Shown here piece by piece: positions 24,215 through 35,064 of a stretch of 64,000 nucleotides of DNA. Each line of letters opens with the position of its first letter. The first letter of the stretch is position 1. The position numbers were made by a program, and so were the translations under genes. The stretch lies in contig WACJ01000347.1 of assembly GCA_008973525.1 (NCBI GenBank), positions 186,001 to 250,000 of the forward strand, given 5' to 3'. The stretch is from Stenopsyche tienmushanensis. Taxonomy: Eukaryota > Arthropoda > Insecta > Trichoptera > Stenopsychidae. The notes under the pieces were generated by a model. It searched no databases. It worked only from the letters and a program-made list of their open reading frames with translations, and had not been told where the DNA came from.

Positions 24215-25165
24215 TTCAAGATCCTTATGTTTCTATGTGTGGCCTGGCCAAATCCAGATTTATTTAGCGGGCTTAGATACCTCGGGATCCTCATTGATAA
24301 CAAGCTGACCTTTAGCAAACACATCGCAGAAGTTGCACAGAAAGAGCAGAAGGTGACCAGCGAACTTGGATGCCCAACATTGGAGGGCCAAAGCCGTGCA
24401 GAAGACGTGCCATAAATGAGGTAATACACTCGAACCTTCTGTACGGAGCCCCGATATGGCACGAGTCGCTTAGACGCGACACCAACCGAAAGAAGCTCGC
24501 CAGGGTCCAGCGACAGGGAGCGCTCCGAGTCACCGCAGCATACAGGACAGTGTCCGAAGACGCAGTGCTGGTGATCGCTGGAATACCCCCGCTGGACCTC
24601 CAGGCAAAGAAGAGGGCCTTGGACTACGAAGATCCTAAAAATCGCAACGAACATGACCAGAAACTGAGGGAAGCCTGGCAACGAGATGGGATCAGTCCAG
24701 CAAGGAAAGATGGACCCACCGACTTATCCCGGTCATAAGTCTGTGGAGGGCCCGGGAACACGGTGAAACGATCTACCGCTTGACTCAGATGGTCACTGGG
24801 CATGGACGCTTCGGTGCGTACCTGAAGCGGATTGGCAAAGAACCATCCGCAACGTGCCAACACTGCCAAGCGGAGGTCGATGACGCCATCATCGGCTGTG
24901 AGGCTTGGGCACCCCAGAAAAAACTGCTGAAACAAGCACTCGGGGTCCACAGCATAATGGAAAGGAAGAAGAACTGGGACCTTTGGCGCGACTGCGTAGA
25001 AGAGATTCTGAGCGCCAAAGATGGTAGTGAAAGAGAGAGACGCAGAGCGTAACACTAGAATATGGCCAACTAAAAGGCCAGACTACCTGTCCTCTTGAAG
25101 CAATATGGAAAACAATACCAGGGGTCCAGAGAAGGACAAGGGAGGTGGTTTAGTGGTACAATCCT
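24215..25165 (+). mobile_element. R1-clade non-LTR retrotransposon, 3' part of ORF2 and 3' UTR
   Basis: Broken frames read the end of a reverse transcriptase ('LRYLGILIDNKLTFSKHI'), the connecting region ('SNLLYGAPIWHESL', 'LARVQRQGALRVTAAYRTVS', 'AVLVIAGIPPLDL'), then 'LTQMVTGHGRFGAYLKRIGK' and a Cys-rich motif ('CQHCQAEVDD'), and the C-terminus 'NWDLWRDCVEEIL'. This order is that of R1/TRAS-type insect elements. A hairpin-forming 3' UTR block (TAGTGGTACAATCCTACACT) follows near 25,151. Frameshifts and stops make it non-functional. Confidence 0.85.
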
Positions 25166-25550
25166 ACACTACCCGCGAAGGGTGTCTTGGCTTGTAAGAG
25201 CCCATCCGTGGAATACCATTGGTGCGACCGGTGTGTGGTGTGCTCGACCGGTCCTGGTGTGCTCTGCGTCAACGACCTCCGCTTGGCAGTGGCGGCATGT
25301 TGCGGATGGTTCTTTGCCAACCTGTTTTAGGTACGCACCGAAGCATCCATGCCCAGTGAGCACTTGAGTCAAGCGATAGGTCGTTTCACCGTTTTCCCGG
25401 ACCCTCCACTGACTTATGACCGGGACTAGTCGGTGCGTCCATCTTCCCTTTGCTGGACTGATCCCATCTCCATTGCCAGGCTTCTCTCAGATTCTGGTCA
25501 AGCTCGTTGCGATTTTTAGGATCTTCGTAGTCCAAGGCCCTCTTCTTAAC
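25166..25550 (-). mobile_element. Inverted second copy of the R1-clade 3' segment
   Basis: On the minus strand the same 'MTQVLTGHGCFGAYLKQVGK' and 'CRHCQAEVVDAE' segment is read again. 25,267-25,547 is nearly the reverse complement of 24,607-24,885, giving a large inverted repeat with a spacer of about 380 bp. The spacer contains a small duplication built on 'GACCGGTNNTGGTGTGCTC'. Confidence 0.85.
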
Positions 25551-25730
25551 CAATATACTGAAATAGAAAAAGACGACCAGATAGCAGTTGACTTTGGTGA
25601 AAAGATGTTACTGGAATTAACTGGCAAGTGTAAAGAAAGTGAGAAGACGGTTATTGCTGACAGCTATTTCACAACATTCTATGACATGGAAAAAATTCAG
25701 CATTCAGCATTCAGCATATTTTAAACATGC
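25551..25730 (+). pseudogene. piggyBac transposase fragment
   Basis: The frame reads 'IAVDFGEKMLLELTGKCKES' then 'KTVIADSYFTTFYDMEK', the motif around a catalytic Asp of the piggyBac DDE domain. It closely matches the remnant at 38,615-38,830. It is truncated on both sides. Confidence 0.75.
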
Positions 25731-25935
25731 CATAAAAGCGTAAATGAGTGATAATTTTTTATCATTATGAATTTGAAAAAATAAATCGCTTAAATAAATA
25801 AAAAAAATATTAAGCTCAGAAAAACCAAAAATATTTTTTTTTTCACCTATTTCCATACAAAATGTATGAGGGTCCAGCCAGGCCATTTTCATTAACGGGA
25901 GGTAATAGAAACATTCATTGACAGAAGGGTTAAAA

Positions 25936-26470
25936 TACGGAGGCCAAAATCATTTGTGATTTTGGTCGCTTTGGGCGGCTTTCATTGGTTGCTATCTATT
26001 CAGCTGACTACCGATTTGACCCAGGAATGTAGTGATGGATCCATGTTTCATCTATTGTAGCATACCGCACGAAAAAAATAACAAGAAACAGCGCTCTGGA
26101 CTGAATGTGAGCAAACACGGTACCCGCTTCGTACAAAACTTTCTCACGTACAAATTTTAACGCATTTTGATATCTTTAGGGTGTCAGCTATCTTACGCAA
26201 CTTTAATTTATGATCGTCCAAAGCTATTTTGTAGACTTTTTTTTGTTTTCGGCAACAAGATCCGAATTTAGGCAAGCAGGACGTTCAGTATCATCAAGGT
26301 TTATACGGCCGCATTTAAAATCAGCAAACCACTTATCTACCATTTTTATGGATAGACCAGAATCCGAATAAAACTTTTCAAGCCATTGCTTTGCTTAGAT
26401 GATTTTTTTCTCCTATTAATACTTTATCAACACTCGAAATTCATATTTTTCCATTGTTTTGAAAATATTA
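25936..26470 (-). mobile_element. Mariner (irritans-type) N-terminal half, interrupted by piggyBac
   Basis: Read on the minus strand from about 26,460: a first helix-turn-helix, then 'VDKWFADFKCGRINLDD', a second helix-turn-helix region, 'FAHIQSRALFL', the first catalytic motif 'TIDETWIHHYIPGSNR' and 'ASVF'. The sequence stops exactly at the TTAA of the piggyBac element, and the C-terminal half is not found on its far side. Stops and frameshifts are present. Confidence 0.75.
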
Positions 26471-26519
26471 CAAAAGTAGCCTTTGAATGTGACTTTTGAA
26501 CTAAAGATCAGATTGTTAT

Positions 26520-27186
26520 GAAATTATTTAAAGGTTGGTACATACTTCATAAAAATCATATGGATCTATCAATAGTAGCATCAACTGTATGTCATCCTAT
26601 GAACTTATTGAGTGATGTGTTATGAAAAGTTTTCGATCCGAGATCAAATCTCAGGCGCCGATGTTATAAGGTCTAATCGGGAAGTCATGGACATGTACGG
26701 CGAAGCATCAGATTATCAAAGAAGCTACGCGCTTTGACTTGGACAATTGTGCAGATGAAAATCAGAACGTAATTATATGCAATCCTACTTTTTAATGGAC
26801 TGAAATTGTATTATAAATATATCGCATGGCATAAATGATAGTCCTGCCCTCAAGCAAATAGGAACTTAATTAATTCATTCATAAATAATAACTAAAAATG
26901 TCTTGCTTGAATCGTTATTGTTTCATTAATACCATTGTATAAATGAATGAGCTCATTCTTAGATTATAAATGTTTTTGATTGTTAAGACTGCATTTAAAA
27001 TATAAAATTCTCATGTATTTAAAAGTTTGTAACCAAAGTGTTGCATAAATTTGAATACATGAATAAGAGTCATAAATGATAAGTAATAGGAATAAATAAT
27101 TCATTTTGATTCTTTATATTTGCGAAACATCCATTGCCATGATGTAAATAAATATGAAATATATTGGAGTTTGAATTTGATTTTCT
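26520..27186. other. AT-rich non-coding DNA
   Basis: No gene or repeat is recognised. Confidence 0.4.
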
Positions 27187-27190
27187 TTAA

Positions 27191-27314
27191 CCCTAGATCA
27201 CTAATCATTAGTCTCATAGACTACAGACTCGGAACACGGAACAGACATGTTCCCGAACCATTCCCGCCCGTCTCGCTCAGTACCACACTCGAAAAAATGA
27301 TTAGTGATCTATGG
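27191..27314. mobile_element. Palindromic TTAA MITE, 124 bp
   Basis: TTAA at 27,187-27,190 and 27,315-27,318 encloses ends CCCTAGATCACTAATCATT and (reverse complement) CCATAGATCACTAATCATT. It has no coding capacity. A half copy lies at 18,255. Confidence 0.8.
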
Positions 27315-27537
27315 TTAAGATATTGTGGTTTTAATATATTAGAATGGGACTGGTTAATTTTTTTAGGTCGGGTTTAAGGGCTATGAAAATTAATTTTGTC
27401 TTTGGAATCTACTTAGCTATCTATTCTTGGGATGCTTAATATTTTATACAACCTCTGTTATTGTATAAAAACTATATATTTTACAAATTCGATTACCATG
27501 TGATCATAAGAATATCTTTGCAGAACACTATGGAGCG

Positions 27538-27622
27538 CTATCCGCAATATGTGCGGGCATACTCTCTCTGGGTATCTCGAGTGAGCCCGCAGCATTTGCG
27601 GGTATACTCATAAAAGGATTAA
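27538..27622. repeat. Tandem pair of short hairpins next to TTAA
   Basis: CCGCAATATGTGCGGGCATA (27,556 on) and CCGCAGCATTTGCGGGTATA (about 35 bp later) are direct copies, each able to fold as CCGCA-TGCGG. TTAA lies at 27,619-27,622 after AAAAGGA. It is possibly the decayed end of a piggyBac-type MITE. Confidence 0.4.
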
Positions 27623-28490
27623 ACATAAATATAAAATAAATTCTTCATCAGATATCAAAGAGCGGAACAAAAAATTGACCGTCAAAATAGAATTACTATT
27701 GAAAATGTCATCCAGTTCAATAATATAATGTGTTATAAAAGCCTGCAATATTTCAAATTGCTATATTTCTTTCCAAATTTGAATCAATGGAATAAATAAG
27801 CATAAAAATGCATTAAATCAATCCAACGTCCTGTATAAAATCCAAGCTAAATTTATTTACCATTCTCGCTTTTTTAATACATTTTACTATTCCACTTCAG
27901 CGAGTCTCTCGATATTTTCCATATATTGGAATTGCATCAACTCCTCAACGTCAGCTTCTTTAATATAATGGAAAATTCATTCAATAAGTTGTTCAGCTGT
28001 AAATTTTCTGCATAAAAATAAAATATTAAAATCCAAACTATAGCGTGTCAGCCTTCTGATTTGCAACAATAATGAAAAAATTATGACAATTCCGCAATTT
28101 CGATCATCTTATCCCTGATGTTTTTGATCCCTGAAGTTAATGAAAACCATCCAAGACCGTCCATCCTGTGGAGATCACTCATAAAATGAGGAAAAATATG
28201 ATCATAATACGTTCATGCTATCGCTATTCTGTTGTAAACACTTGACCAACGTCTTATTATTAGATTTTTTTAATTATATATCCACAGGATGTCAAATTTA
28301 TCATTAAAACAAGAGTTGAAATGAAGACCCATATGAAGATATTTAACGTATATATTTTTTTTTATACGACAAATGTTGTATTAATAAATTAGTCTATTTT
28401 ATATATATGTTTTATATCCAGTATGCATTGCAATGCCACATACGCTTAGTAATTGTTTGAAAAGAAACGCAATTGTATAGTTACGTGATT
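27623..28490. other. AT-rich non-coding DNA
   Basis: No gene or repeat is recognised. Confidence 0.4.
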
Positions 28491-28499
28491 TATTGCTTC

Positions 28500-29080
28500 A
28501 GGCCACGTGTAGCGCGGGCTGAATGACTAGGATTCAAAAGCATGCGCGCTCTCGCTCTCGCCTCAAAGGCCGACTGTCTCCCTCTCTCCGCCGTATTGCG
28601 CGCACATCCCTCATTTAACTTCTCACACTTCCCTTGACCTCTCCTCTCTATCAGATCAATAAGCAATGTTTAATGTATTTTGTATAATTGATCATCGAAT
28701 CAAGGGATCAGTTTTTACCGATAATTTTTGCTTCAATATTATGCATTAAATTTTGTAAATACAATATAGTATTATTTATTTTAACAGCGCCATCTTCTAT
28801 GGAATTGCGGATATATTGCGCCTAAATGAGCGACACCGTTCGCCTCTTGCGCGTGTAGCGTTGTCGGTTCGGTGGTGACGCGCGGAGTCGTCGGATAGCC
28901 TTGACTGCGGGAGGACGTCCTTCCCGTAGCCAGATCTCTTTCTCTCTCGTGTTTAATAAATAAGTTATCGATATTATAGTTTAATGAAGAACGAACAGAA
29001 ACGCGTCCATCCCGATGAGCACGTGGGAGCGGGGTACTGCCTAGGAACAAAAAAATCATGAAAAATAAATTTATATTACA
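28500..29080. promoter_or_regulatory. Possible regulatory region with GC-rich, CT-repeat patches
   Basis: Two less AT-rich patches (28,500-28,660 and 28,800-29,040) carry CT/GA-rich runs (CGCTCTCGCTCTCGCC, TCTCTTTCTCTCTCG) and several GCGCGC cores, in the style of GAGA-rich insect promoters. A 123-residue minus-strand frame (28,781-29,152) overlaps it and has no recognisable domain. The regulatory reading is inference. Confidence 0.25.
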
Positions 29081-29489
29081 ATGCATTTCTTTCTCTGTCC
29101 TGATTTGAATTTCGTTCGTCTTTTTTGAGAAAATCCCACAAATTCTTAACACATGGATGGATTCTTTTTTATTGTGGAGAGCTACAATGGGAAAATAGCA
29201 TAAAGGATTTATTCAGATGAATCATCAGCCATACCAGCATCAACGTCGATCAAGTAAAAATTAAGGTGTTGGATTGGATGTTTGGAAGAAAAAAATACAT
29301 GTTATAAAAACTATTTAATCTTCTGTAACGTAAAACGACAAATTGCTGGAAAATTGTAAGCAGTCTTCCTAATATAAAAGAACAATGAAACATAACTACA
29401 AGACTGAAACTATGCTGTGGCTGCTGATAATTAATAAATGCTTTGAAAGTTGTAATATTTCACTCAAATTCTTACGCTACAATTTTAGC

Positions 29490-29700
29490 CACGTTAGCCA
29501 CCTTGCATTGAACGTAGACAACATTTATTTAACAGTAATTAACATAAACTACTTGTGGATAAAAAGGAAGCTTTATAGATTTTAATTTAACGCCGATATG
29601 TACAATTATTTAGGTTTCGAAAATTATTATTAATGTCCGCAACGTTGAAAGCTTGATAGACTGTAACTTCCCTGATTTACATTGTATAAACACTGACATT
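29490..29700 (+). repeat. REP-B, copy 2
   Basis: It matches 34,245-34,400 closely over CATAAACTACTTGTGGATAA, CTTTATAGATTTTAATTTAA, GCCGATATGTACAATTATT and TGATTTACATTGTATAAACA. The block TTATTAATGTCCGCAACGTT is shared with copy 1. Class is unknown. Confidence 0.55.
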
Positions 29701-29704
29701 CCCA

Positions 29705-32130
29705 AAGACGATAAGAGCGATATCGAAATCAACATGAAGCATTGAGTAGTCTGGAAAATAATAAGATAGCTCAGATAAGAAGAAACGCGGAAAACCAATG
29801 AGTACATTTTAATTTTTAGATTGAGTTAAAATCTCTATTTAATTTGTATTAGTTGGAATTGGAGTTCCATTATCAATCAATAAGCGTCCATAACAATCAG
29901 AATCAGTTAATTTTTGGGATCCGACCGACAGTCTTGGCCGTGGAAAGATCTGATCTATTTTGATGGAATAATAAAAACTTTATGCGGACTTCTTCTACGA
30001 ACCGATGGCGAACGGACCCATGGAGGCCGTCTATTTGGAAGCGCAAACCCTGGGATGGGTTAAATCTGCCCCCTACGTTACACTTTTACATCCACGTTGC
30101 TAAACCGACAAACTACAGAACCCATTTCTTACTTCTTGCTTAATTTAAATTAATACTTATAATTGATTTTACAAAGCCTTTTTCTAGCTTTTTTGTTCTG
30201 ATTTGAAGCTTTTTTGCCTTTTTTGAAACCATTCATTTTATCCACAAACCGCATGGCGTCAATGGTACAAATAACGTCCATTGACGTAAATTTCAACCCC
30301 TTTTTTTTAAAAAAAAATGTGATTTCCTAAACTTTGTTTTGCACGAACTTAAAAATATTCCCAAAATTATATATCGAAGCTTTTTTTAGCCCCAAACTTG
30401 CAGGATACTTCAGTCAAAATTTCCCCGTCGAACATTTCAAAAGAGCCATTCTCCAAGAGGAAACTTTGGGTCGTTACTAGAGAAGTCATTAGAATTCTTC
30501 AACTTAATGGCGCTAAACTTTTTGCCCAAACTTTCCGGATAAAAAAATATATATCCCGCAATAAATCTATCAATCTATTATTGTCCGCCGATGTAGCTCT
30601 CTTTTTTGGCAATTCGCACGAACGCCGCAAACTTTCCCACCGCAGAAAAAAAGCCCCTTAACGACATATTTTATTGCGTTTCCTGCGAAGTTTTGATTTT
30701 ATATTCGCAATTACTCATAAATGTGCGTTGTGGTTCAAGGCATTGTGTCTATTTTCAACGAAATTGCTAAATATATAAATTGGCAATGTACCTGATCGTT
30801 TTTATGCTCCACGAGAATATTTGAAAAATTCATTCATCCTACTCGTGTTGTTGTTTCGGACATAGATCTTGAACCGTTCCATTAACAAAAAAAACCTATT
30901 TCAATCAACATCATAATGTAATAATCATTTTATAGCATATCTGTTCCGTTTAATATCAACAAGGAATTTCGATCATTTTGATTGAATTTAAACGCGGAAC
31001 GATATCGTGAATTTCGCGAGCCGTCAATGAGGGTCTCGTGTACTAGTCATTAAATCTGCATTCAAAATCGATTTGCAATCAGATTTACAGAATTAAATAC
31101 ATAAATTAACAAATCGCTTGACAAAATGAACGGCGAAATATAAATCAAAGCTTGGGTTGATAGATGAGTTCTGACACCAGGGAACGATTCTGCTCAGTCT
31201 CAAATATGTAAATGCGTTCGTTTAAATTTAAATATATAAGTAAAATTACATCATTCACAACGTATCCCAACGCCTGTTGGGGATTAAAATCGCTCTCTGG
31301 TTAAATATTTGATGGTGTCAGAAGTTGATGACTATCATTTTTGATCGACATTAAGGCGTGTTTAAAATTTCTCAGAGGCAGACCTTTGACATTAGCGCCG
31401 ATCCTATTTGTCCAGCATAGTCGAGCGAGGTCCTCATCAATCATGCATTTTTATGACTCCTCAAAGCCAAGGAGCCGAGTTTAGATTTGTTTGTCGCCCC
31501 GTAACAGGTGGTCAGCTGAATTTCTTCTCACATGTCCACACTTCATCCGTTTAATTAAACAGCCATTAGTGTGACATTTTTCAACTATTACCAAGAATTA
31601 AAGGCCACTAGTGGGAACAACGTCACAGTGTGTGGATGACGCTACATTTTTAATTGTCTCCCATAAATATTTTAGGCACGCAAACGCGAAATTTATTTTC
31701 GAGCTCCGCGAGGGGAGGGGCAGCTTTATCAACAGGGCCGTTTCCACAAAGGTTCTACTTCGCAAACAAAACCTTGCTCGCTTGATCAAATATTAAAAAG
31801 GCATCTCGTGTCCTTCGTCAGTCTTTTATTGTCCCGGTGTTTCGTTGCGAAGTTCAAATATTTTCTCCGGATTTATTAATGAATAATTAAATCTATTGGA
31901 ATTAGGAGAGTTTCTAATTTGCTTTGGGGCTTTTTATCGTCGGATGGAACTTTGATGCATGATTAATCTCCGTGGCAGAATCGTTCTAGCTTAGGGTTGT
32001 CGTGCTGAAATAGTTGTATTCGAACGATCACATTTTCAATTGTACAACATTTTTGTTTCCACATTGTCATCGAACATTTGTAACCCTCGTCCAAGAAACA
32101 TATTTCATTTTGCTCCATTTAGGAGTTGCG
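29705..32130. other. Non-coding DNA, mixed composition
   Basis: No gene is recognised. The 87-residue open frame at 30,398-30,661 has no known domain. 31,260-32,000 is less AT-rich and repeat-free. A 9-bp inverted repeat (CGTCAATGG at 30,257 and CCATTGACG at 30,278) lies in the first part. Confidence 0.35.
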
Positions 32131-32142
32131 TTTCCGCTATTG

Positions 32143-32654
32143 ACTTGGAAAACGTAACACATTATGTAACATTGAAGGGAAATTAATTCCAGCACAAATA
32201 CGTAAAACCCAGATGCTAGACCTTTTAGACCAATTACAGGCCACGGAAGAACACGTTGCTGTTCGAGTCTCAGCGGAAGACACGCAAGCGAAGTTCAGCA
32301 ACAAAAGTGTCAATCTGTACCAAGGCACGCCATCGAACAACTCCAAAGTGGCACGGCAAAATGGAAACTTTAGGGACGAGCGCCGAACAATTAATACTAC
32401 CAATTAGTCGTGGAAATGTTCAGCTGAACAACAGAGCAAGACCTCGACATGAACAAGTCGATCAGACGGACTGGCAGGACCCAAAATCTGAAATTAACAA
32501 TGCTCAATATCGTGCCCAATTGAGTGACGGTTCCATTTCCGACTACTTCAAATTGAAAGTCTCAAGTGAGCATATGAAAAATATTAAAATACATTTTCCA
32601 ATCAAGTCATTAACCCTTAAAGTACTAAGATACGATATACCATCGATTGTATAA
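32143..32654 (+). CDS. Candidate terminal exon of an unrecognised gene
   Basis: A possible splice acceptor (TTTTGCTCCATTTAG, ending about 32,122) precedes a stretch that is open in two overlapping frames. One frame (32,143-32,407) reads 'IPAQIRKTQMLDLLDQLQAT' then 'HVAVRVSAEDTQAKFSNKSV' and is strikingly protein-like. The other (32,256-32,654) continues with 'VDQTDWQDPKSEINNAQYRA' after the first closes. I recognise no family. If real, this is a last exon or a frameshifted pseudo-exon, with the AT-rich 32.7-36 kb stretch as possible 3' UTR. The final 40 bp follow a TTAACCCTTAAAG motif and may be mobile-element DNA. Confidence 0.25.
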
Positions 32655-34240
32655 CTAAGAAGGACGGCAAACAACAATAGCTATTGACTCATTGATGGAT
32701 TAAATAGATAATAATCATATAAAAATATACAAATTTGTTCAAATATTTCATGCACATATATGAAATTAAATATTTGACAACAATAATCATTTAGTCAGGC
32801 GTACAAATTTAATAGAATAAATCATGCATTCCGCAGAAAGATTCATCGGCAAGACAAAAAGTGATCTTTTTTAGACCGTCTTCTTCCACGGTTTAATCAA
32901 TCAGTATTCAAATTATAAATATATCGATTAAAAGCATAATAAATTAATAATTTGCCACATATATATATAAAGACAAAACATAAAAAATACTAACGTAAAC
33001 ATGCATCTACGCATAAATTATATAAAAATCATAGTTAAATAGAAGCAAAAAAGTATTCGCTAGAATAAGATCAAAAGTAAAATTAAATAGAACAAACATA
33101 TTTAATTAAGCTAATTTATTTAAAAAAGCGCTATAAATTATGTATCCAAGGACGAAGCGTAACGTTGAGTAAATGTATAATTCGTCCAAAGAAACATGAA
33201 AATTCAATTATGGATAGAAAATCTAAAAAACAATTCATCTGCGCAAGGTAAAAATTAAACCGCAGGTATTAATGCCTTGTTGACATTAAGAAACGCTGTT
33301 TTAAATGATAAGAATAGTGTAACAAGCCAAATTATAACTATCATTAATATCGCCCATTCATTAAAAGGCGAGTAAAATAAATAATATTTAACGAATACGA
33401 GCCGAAGAAAGGTTCAATTGACATTGCCATAAGAATACCGCAAATAATAAAAAACCTGAAAAATCATATCATCTCTGATGATGCTATCAACATAAACATA
33501 GCGATAACAAAAATCTGCGCACTGATTTGATAAAACAACAGACAAAAATAACCGAATTTACGTGATAGCTTACTGAATTTTAGTTTAAAAACATGAAATT
33601 GTAGTGAAAATCGCTATAGTGTTAGTTTTCTATCGGTAAAAACTATGTAAAAAAGTTACTATATGATTTATTTTACATTAAATAATTGATGATATATTAA
33701 ATACTTTGATTTACAATAATTTGCGGATTAACAGATTTTCTATTCCCCGCGGCTTTAACAAAGATGCTCATAACTTGATTTGTATTAATTATAAAGCGTA
33801 TAGTGCATAAGTATTTAAAATAATCGAAAGAAGCAACACAAACAGACATATTTTTATTAATTTCGCAAATAGAATATTGACGAAGCCTTAAAAAACAATT
33901 TTATACGATGCCGTGCGTTTATCATATCGAGCGACTCCCAAACTGCGGATGAGTTTGTGCATTTTAAGCCAATATAAATAATGCAATATTGAGTCTAAAA
34001 CTAAAGTAAAAATATATACGCGTTATGTAGAGCGCTAATAGATGGACGCATCCCGAACGATGTGCTACGGGATGTTAATAGCAAACTGAAACTATTATAC
34101 GATTGTAAATAGCATCGCACTCGGCATCAGGATTGCCACATTATTTGTGTAATTATTCTCCACAAAGCCGATTCAATCTCATTTTGTCGTTTTTAAGTTC
34201 CCGCGCTACGGCTTTAACCAAGTCTATCCAAGTCCTAACC
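32655..34240. other. Very AT-rich non-coding DNA
   Basis: No gene or repeat is seen apart from simple AT tracts. It could include a long 3' UTR of the preceding candidate exon. Confidence 0.4.
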
Positions 34241-34244
34241 AGCT

Positions 34245-34450
34245 CGTATCGAAAGTAGACGTTCATTTAACAATAATCGACATAAACTGCTCGTAGATAA
34301 AAGAACGGCTTTATAGATTTTAATTTAATGCCGGTATGTACAATTATTCAGATGGTTAAGCTGTAACTTTCCGGATTTACAGTATATAAGCACTGAAACA
34401 TAAATTAGCTTTATAGGATGCAAAATTTCAGTCGCTGCCTCCCGTATTAT
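34245..34450 (+). repeat. REP-B, copy 3
   Basis: It shares CTTTATAGATTTTAATTTAA, ATGCCGGTATGTACAATTAT and CAAAATTTCAGTCGCTG with copies 1 and 2. It carries a small deletion relative to copy 2 in the middle. Confidence 0.55.
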
Positions 34451-34503
34451 AGAGCCATAGTAGTTTATTTTGATAATTCATATTGAATTTCATATATGCA
34501 GTA

Positions 34504-35064
34504 GGCGTCAAAATCTCAATGTTTACTGGCCCGAAGAAGTCAAATTCTTAACATCTAATAGTAATGTGTATCAGATTAATATCTGTTATTTAACTCCTGG
34601 ATCTTGAGGGGTAAACTGCACATCTATCGTCAAATAATTTATTCTAATCATTATTTACAGGATGAAGAAAATTTCTACTGATAAGAGAAAGGCCGTCGAG
34701 AATCTTTTGGGACAAGGGTTCAGTTGTAGGGCTGCTGCTGACTGTGGTGGCATTGGAGTCTTCAGTGATTAGAATCTGCAGAGGCCTTTCAAATGGCATT
34801 CTTTTAACGGTAGAATTTCTTCATCCCTTAATAATTATTAGAATAGATTATTTGATGGTTGGTGTGCAGCTTACCTCTCAACATCCAGGAGGTAAATAAC
34901 CGGGAATGACCTGCATTTGAAGTTTTCCTACTAAAATTGACCCAATCAACTTTGTACGTTTTCCCGCTCGTTTGAACAACGATTTCTTCAATTTTGATTT
35001 CTTCTTCGGGTCAGTAAACATTGAGATCCCGACCAATTAAAAACATTGGGTCAATTTTGACGCC
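34504..35064 (+). mobile_element. Fold-back Tc1-like element with long inverted arms
   Basis: The ends GGCGTCAAAAT and its reverse complement bound two arms of roughly 190 and 270 bp that match through CTCAATGTTTACTG, CTCCTGGAT, ATCAAATAAT and GATGAAGAAA. The left arm contains a start, 'MKKISTDKRKAVENLLGQGF', which looks like the first helix-turn-helix of a Tc1-type transposase, followed by 'SCRAAADCGG' and a stop. The rest of the transposase is missing. Confidence 0.65.

Larger units (their letters stand above)
24160..25929 (+). mobile_element. piggyBac element, deleted, carrying nested R1-clade DNA
   Basis: TTAA at 24,156-24,159 and 25,930-25,933 flank ends CCCTTCTGTCAATAAGATAA and (reverse complement) CCCTTCTGTCAATGAATG. 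The same ends bound the element at 37,064-38,921. The only transposase remnant is at 25,551-25,730. Most of the interior is retrotransposon sequence. Its right end abuts an antisense mariner remnant, so it inserted into that older element. Confidence 0.85.

Noticed and set aside
24215..25165. R1 element marking a ribosomal RNA locus
   Set aside because: R1-clade coding similarity is clear, but no 28S rRNA sequence is present around any copy; they are dispersed remnants.
27300..27620. CRISPR-like short repeats
   Set aside because: Only two units, eukaryotic context, better explained as MITE hairpins.
30240..30300. Resemblance to a viral enhancer motif containing CCATTGACGT
   Set aside because: The match is short, in an AT-rich animal region without other viral sequence; taken as coincidence.
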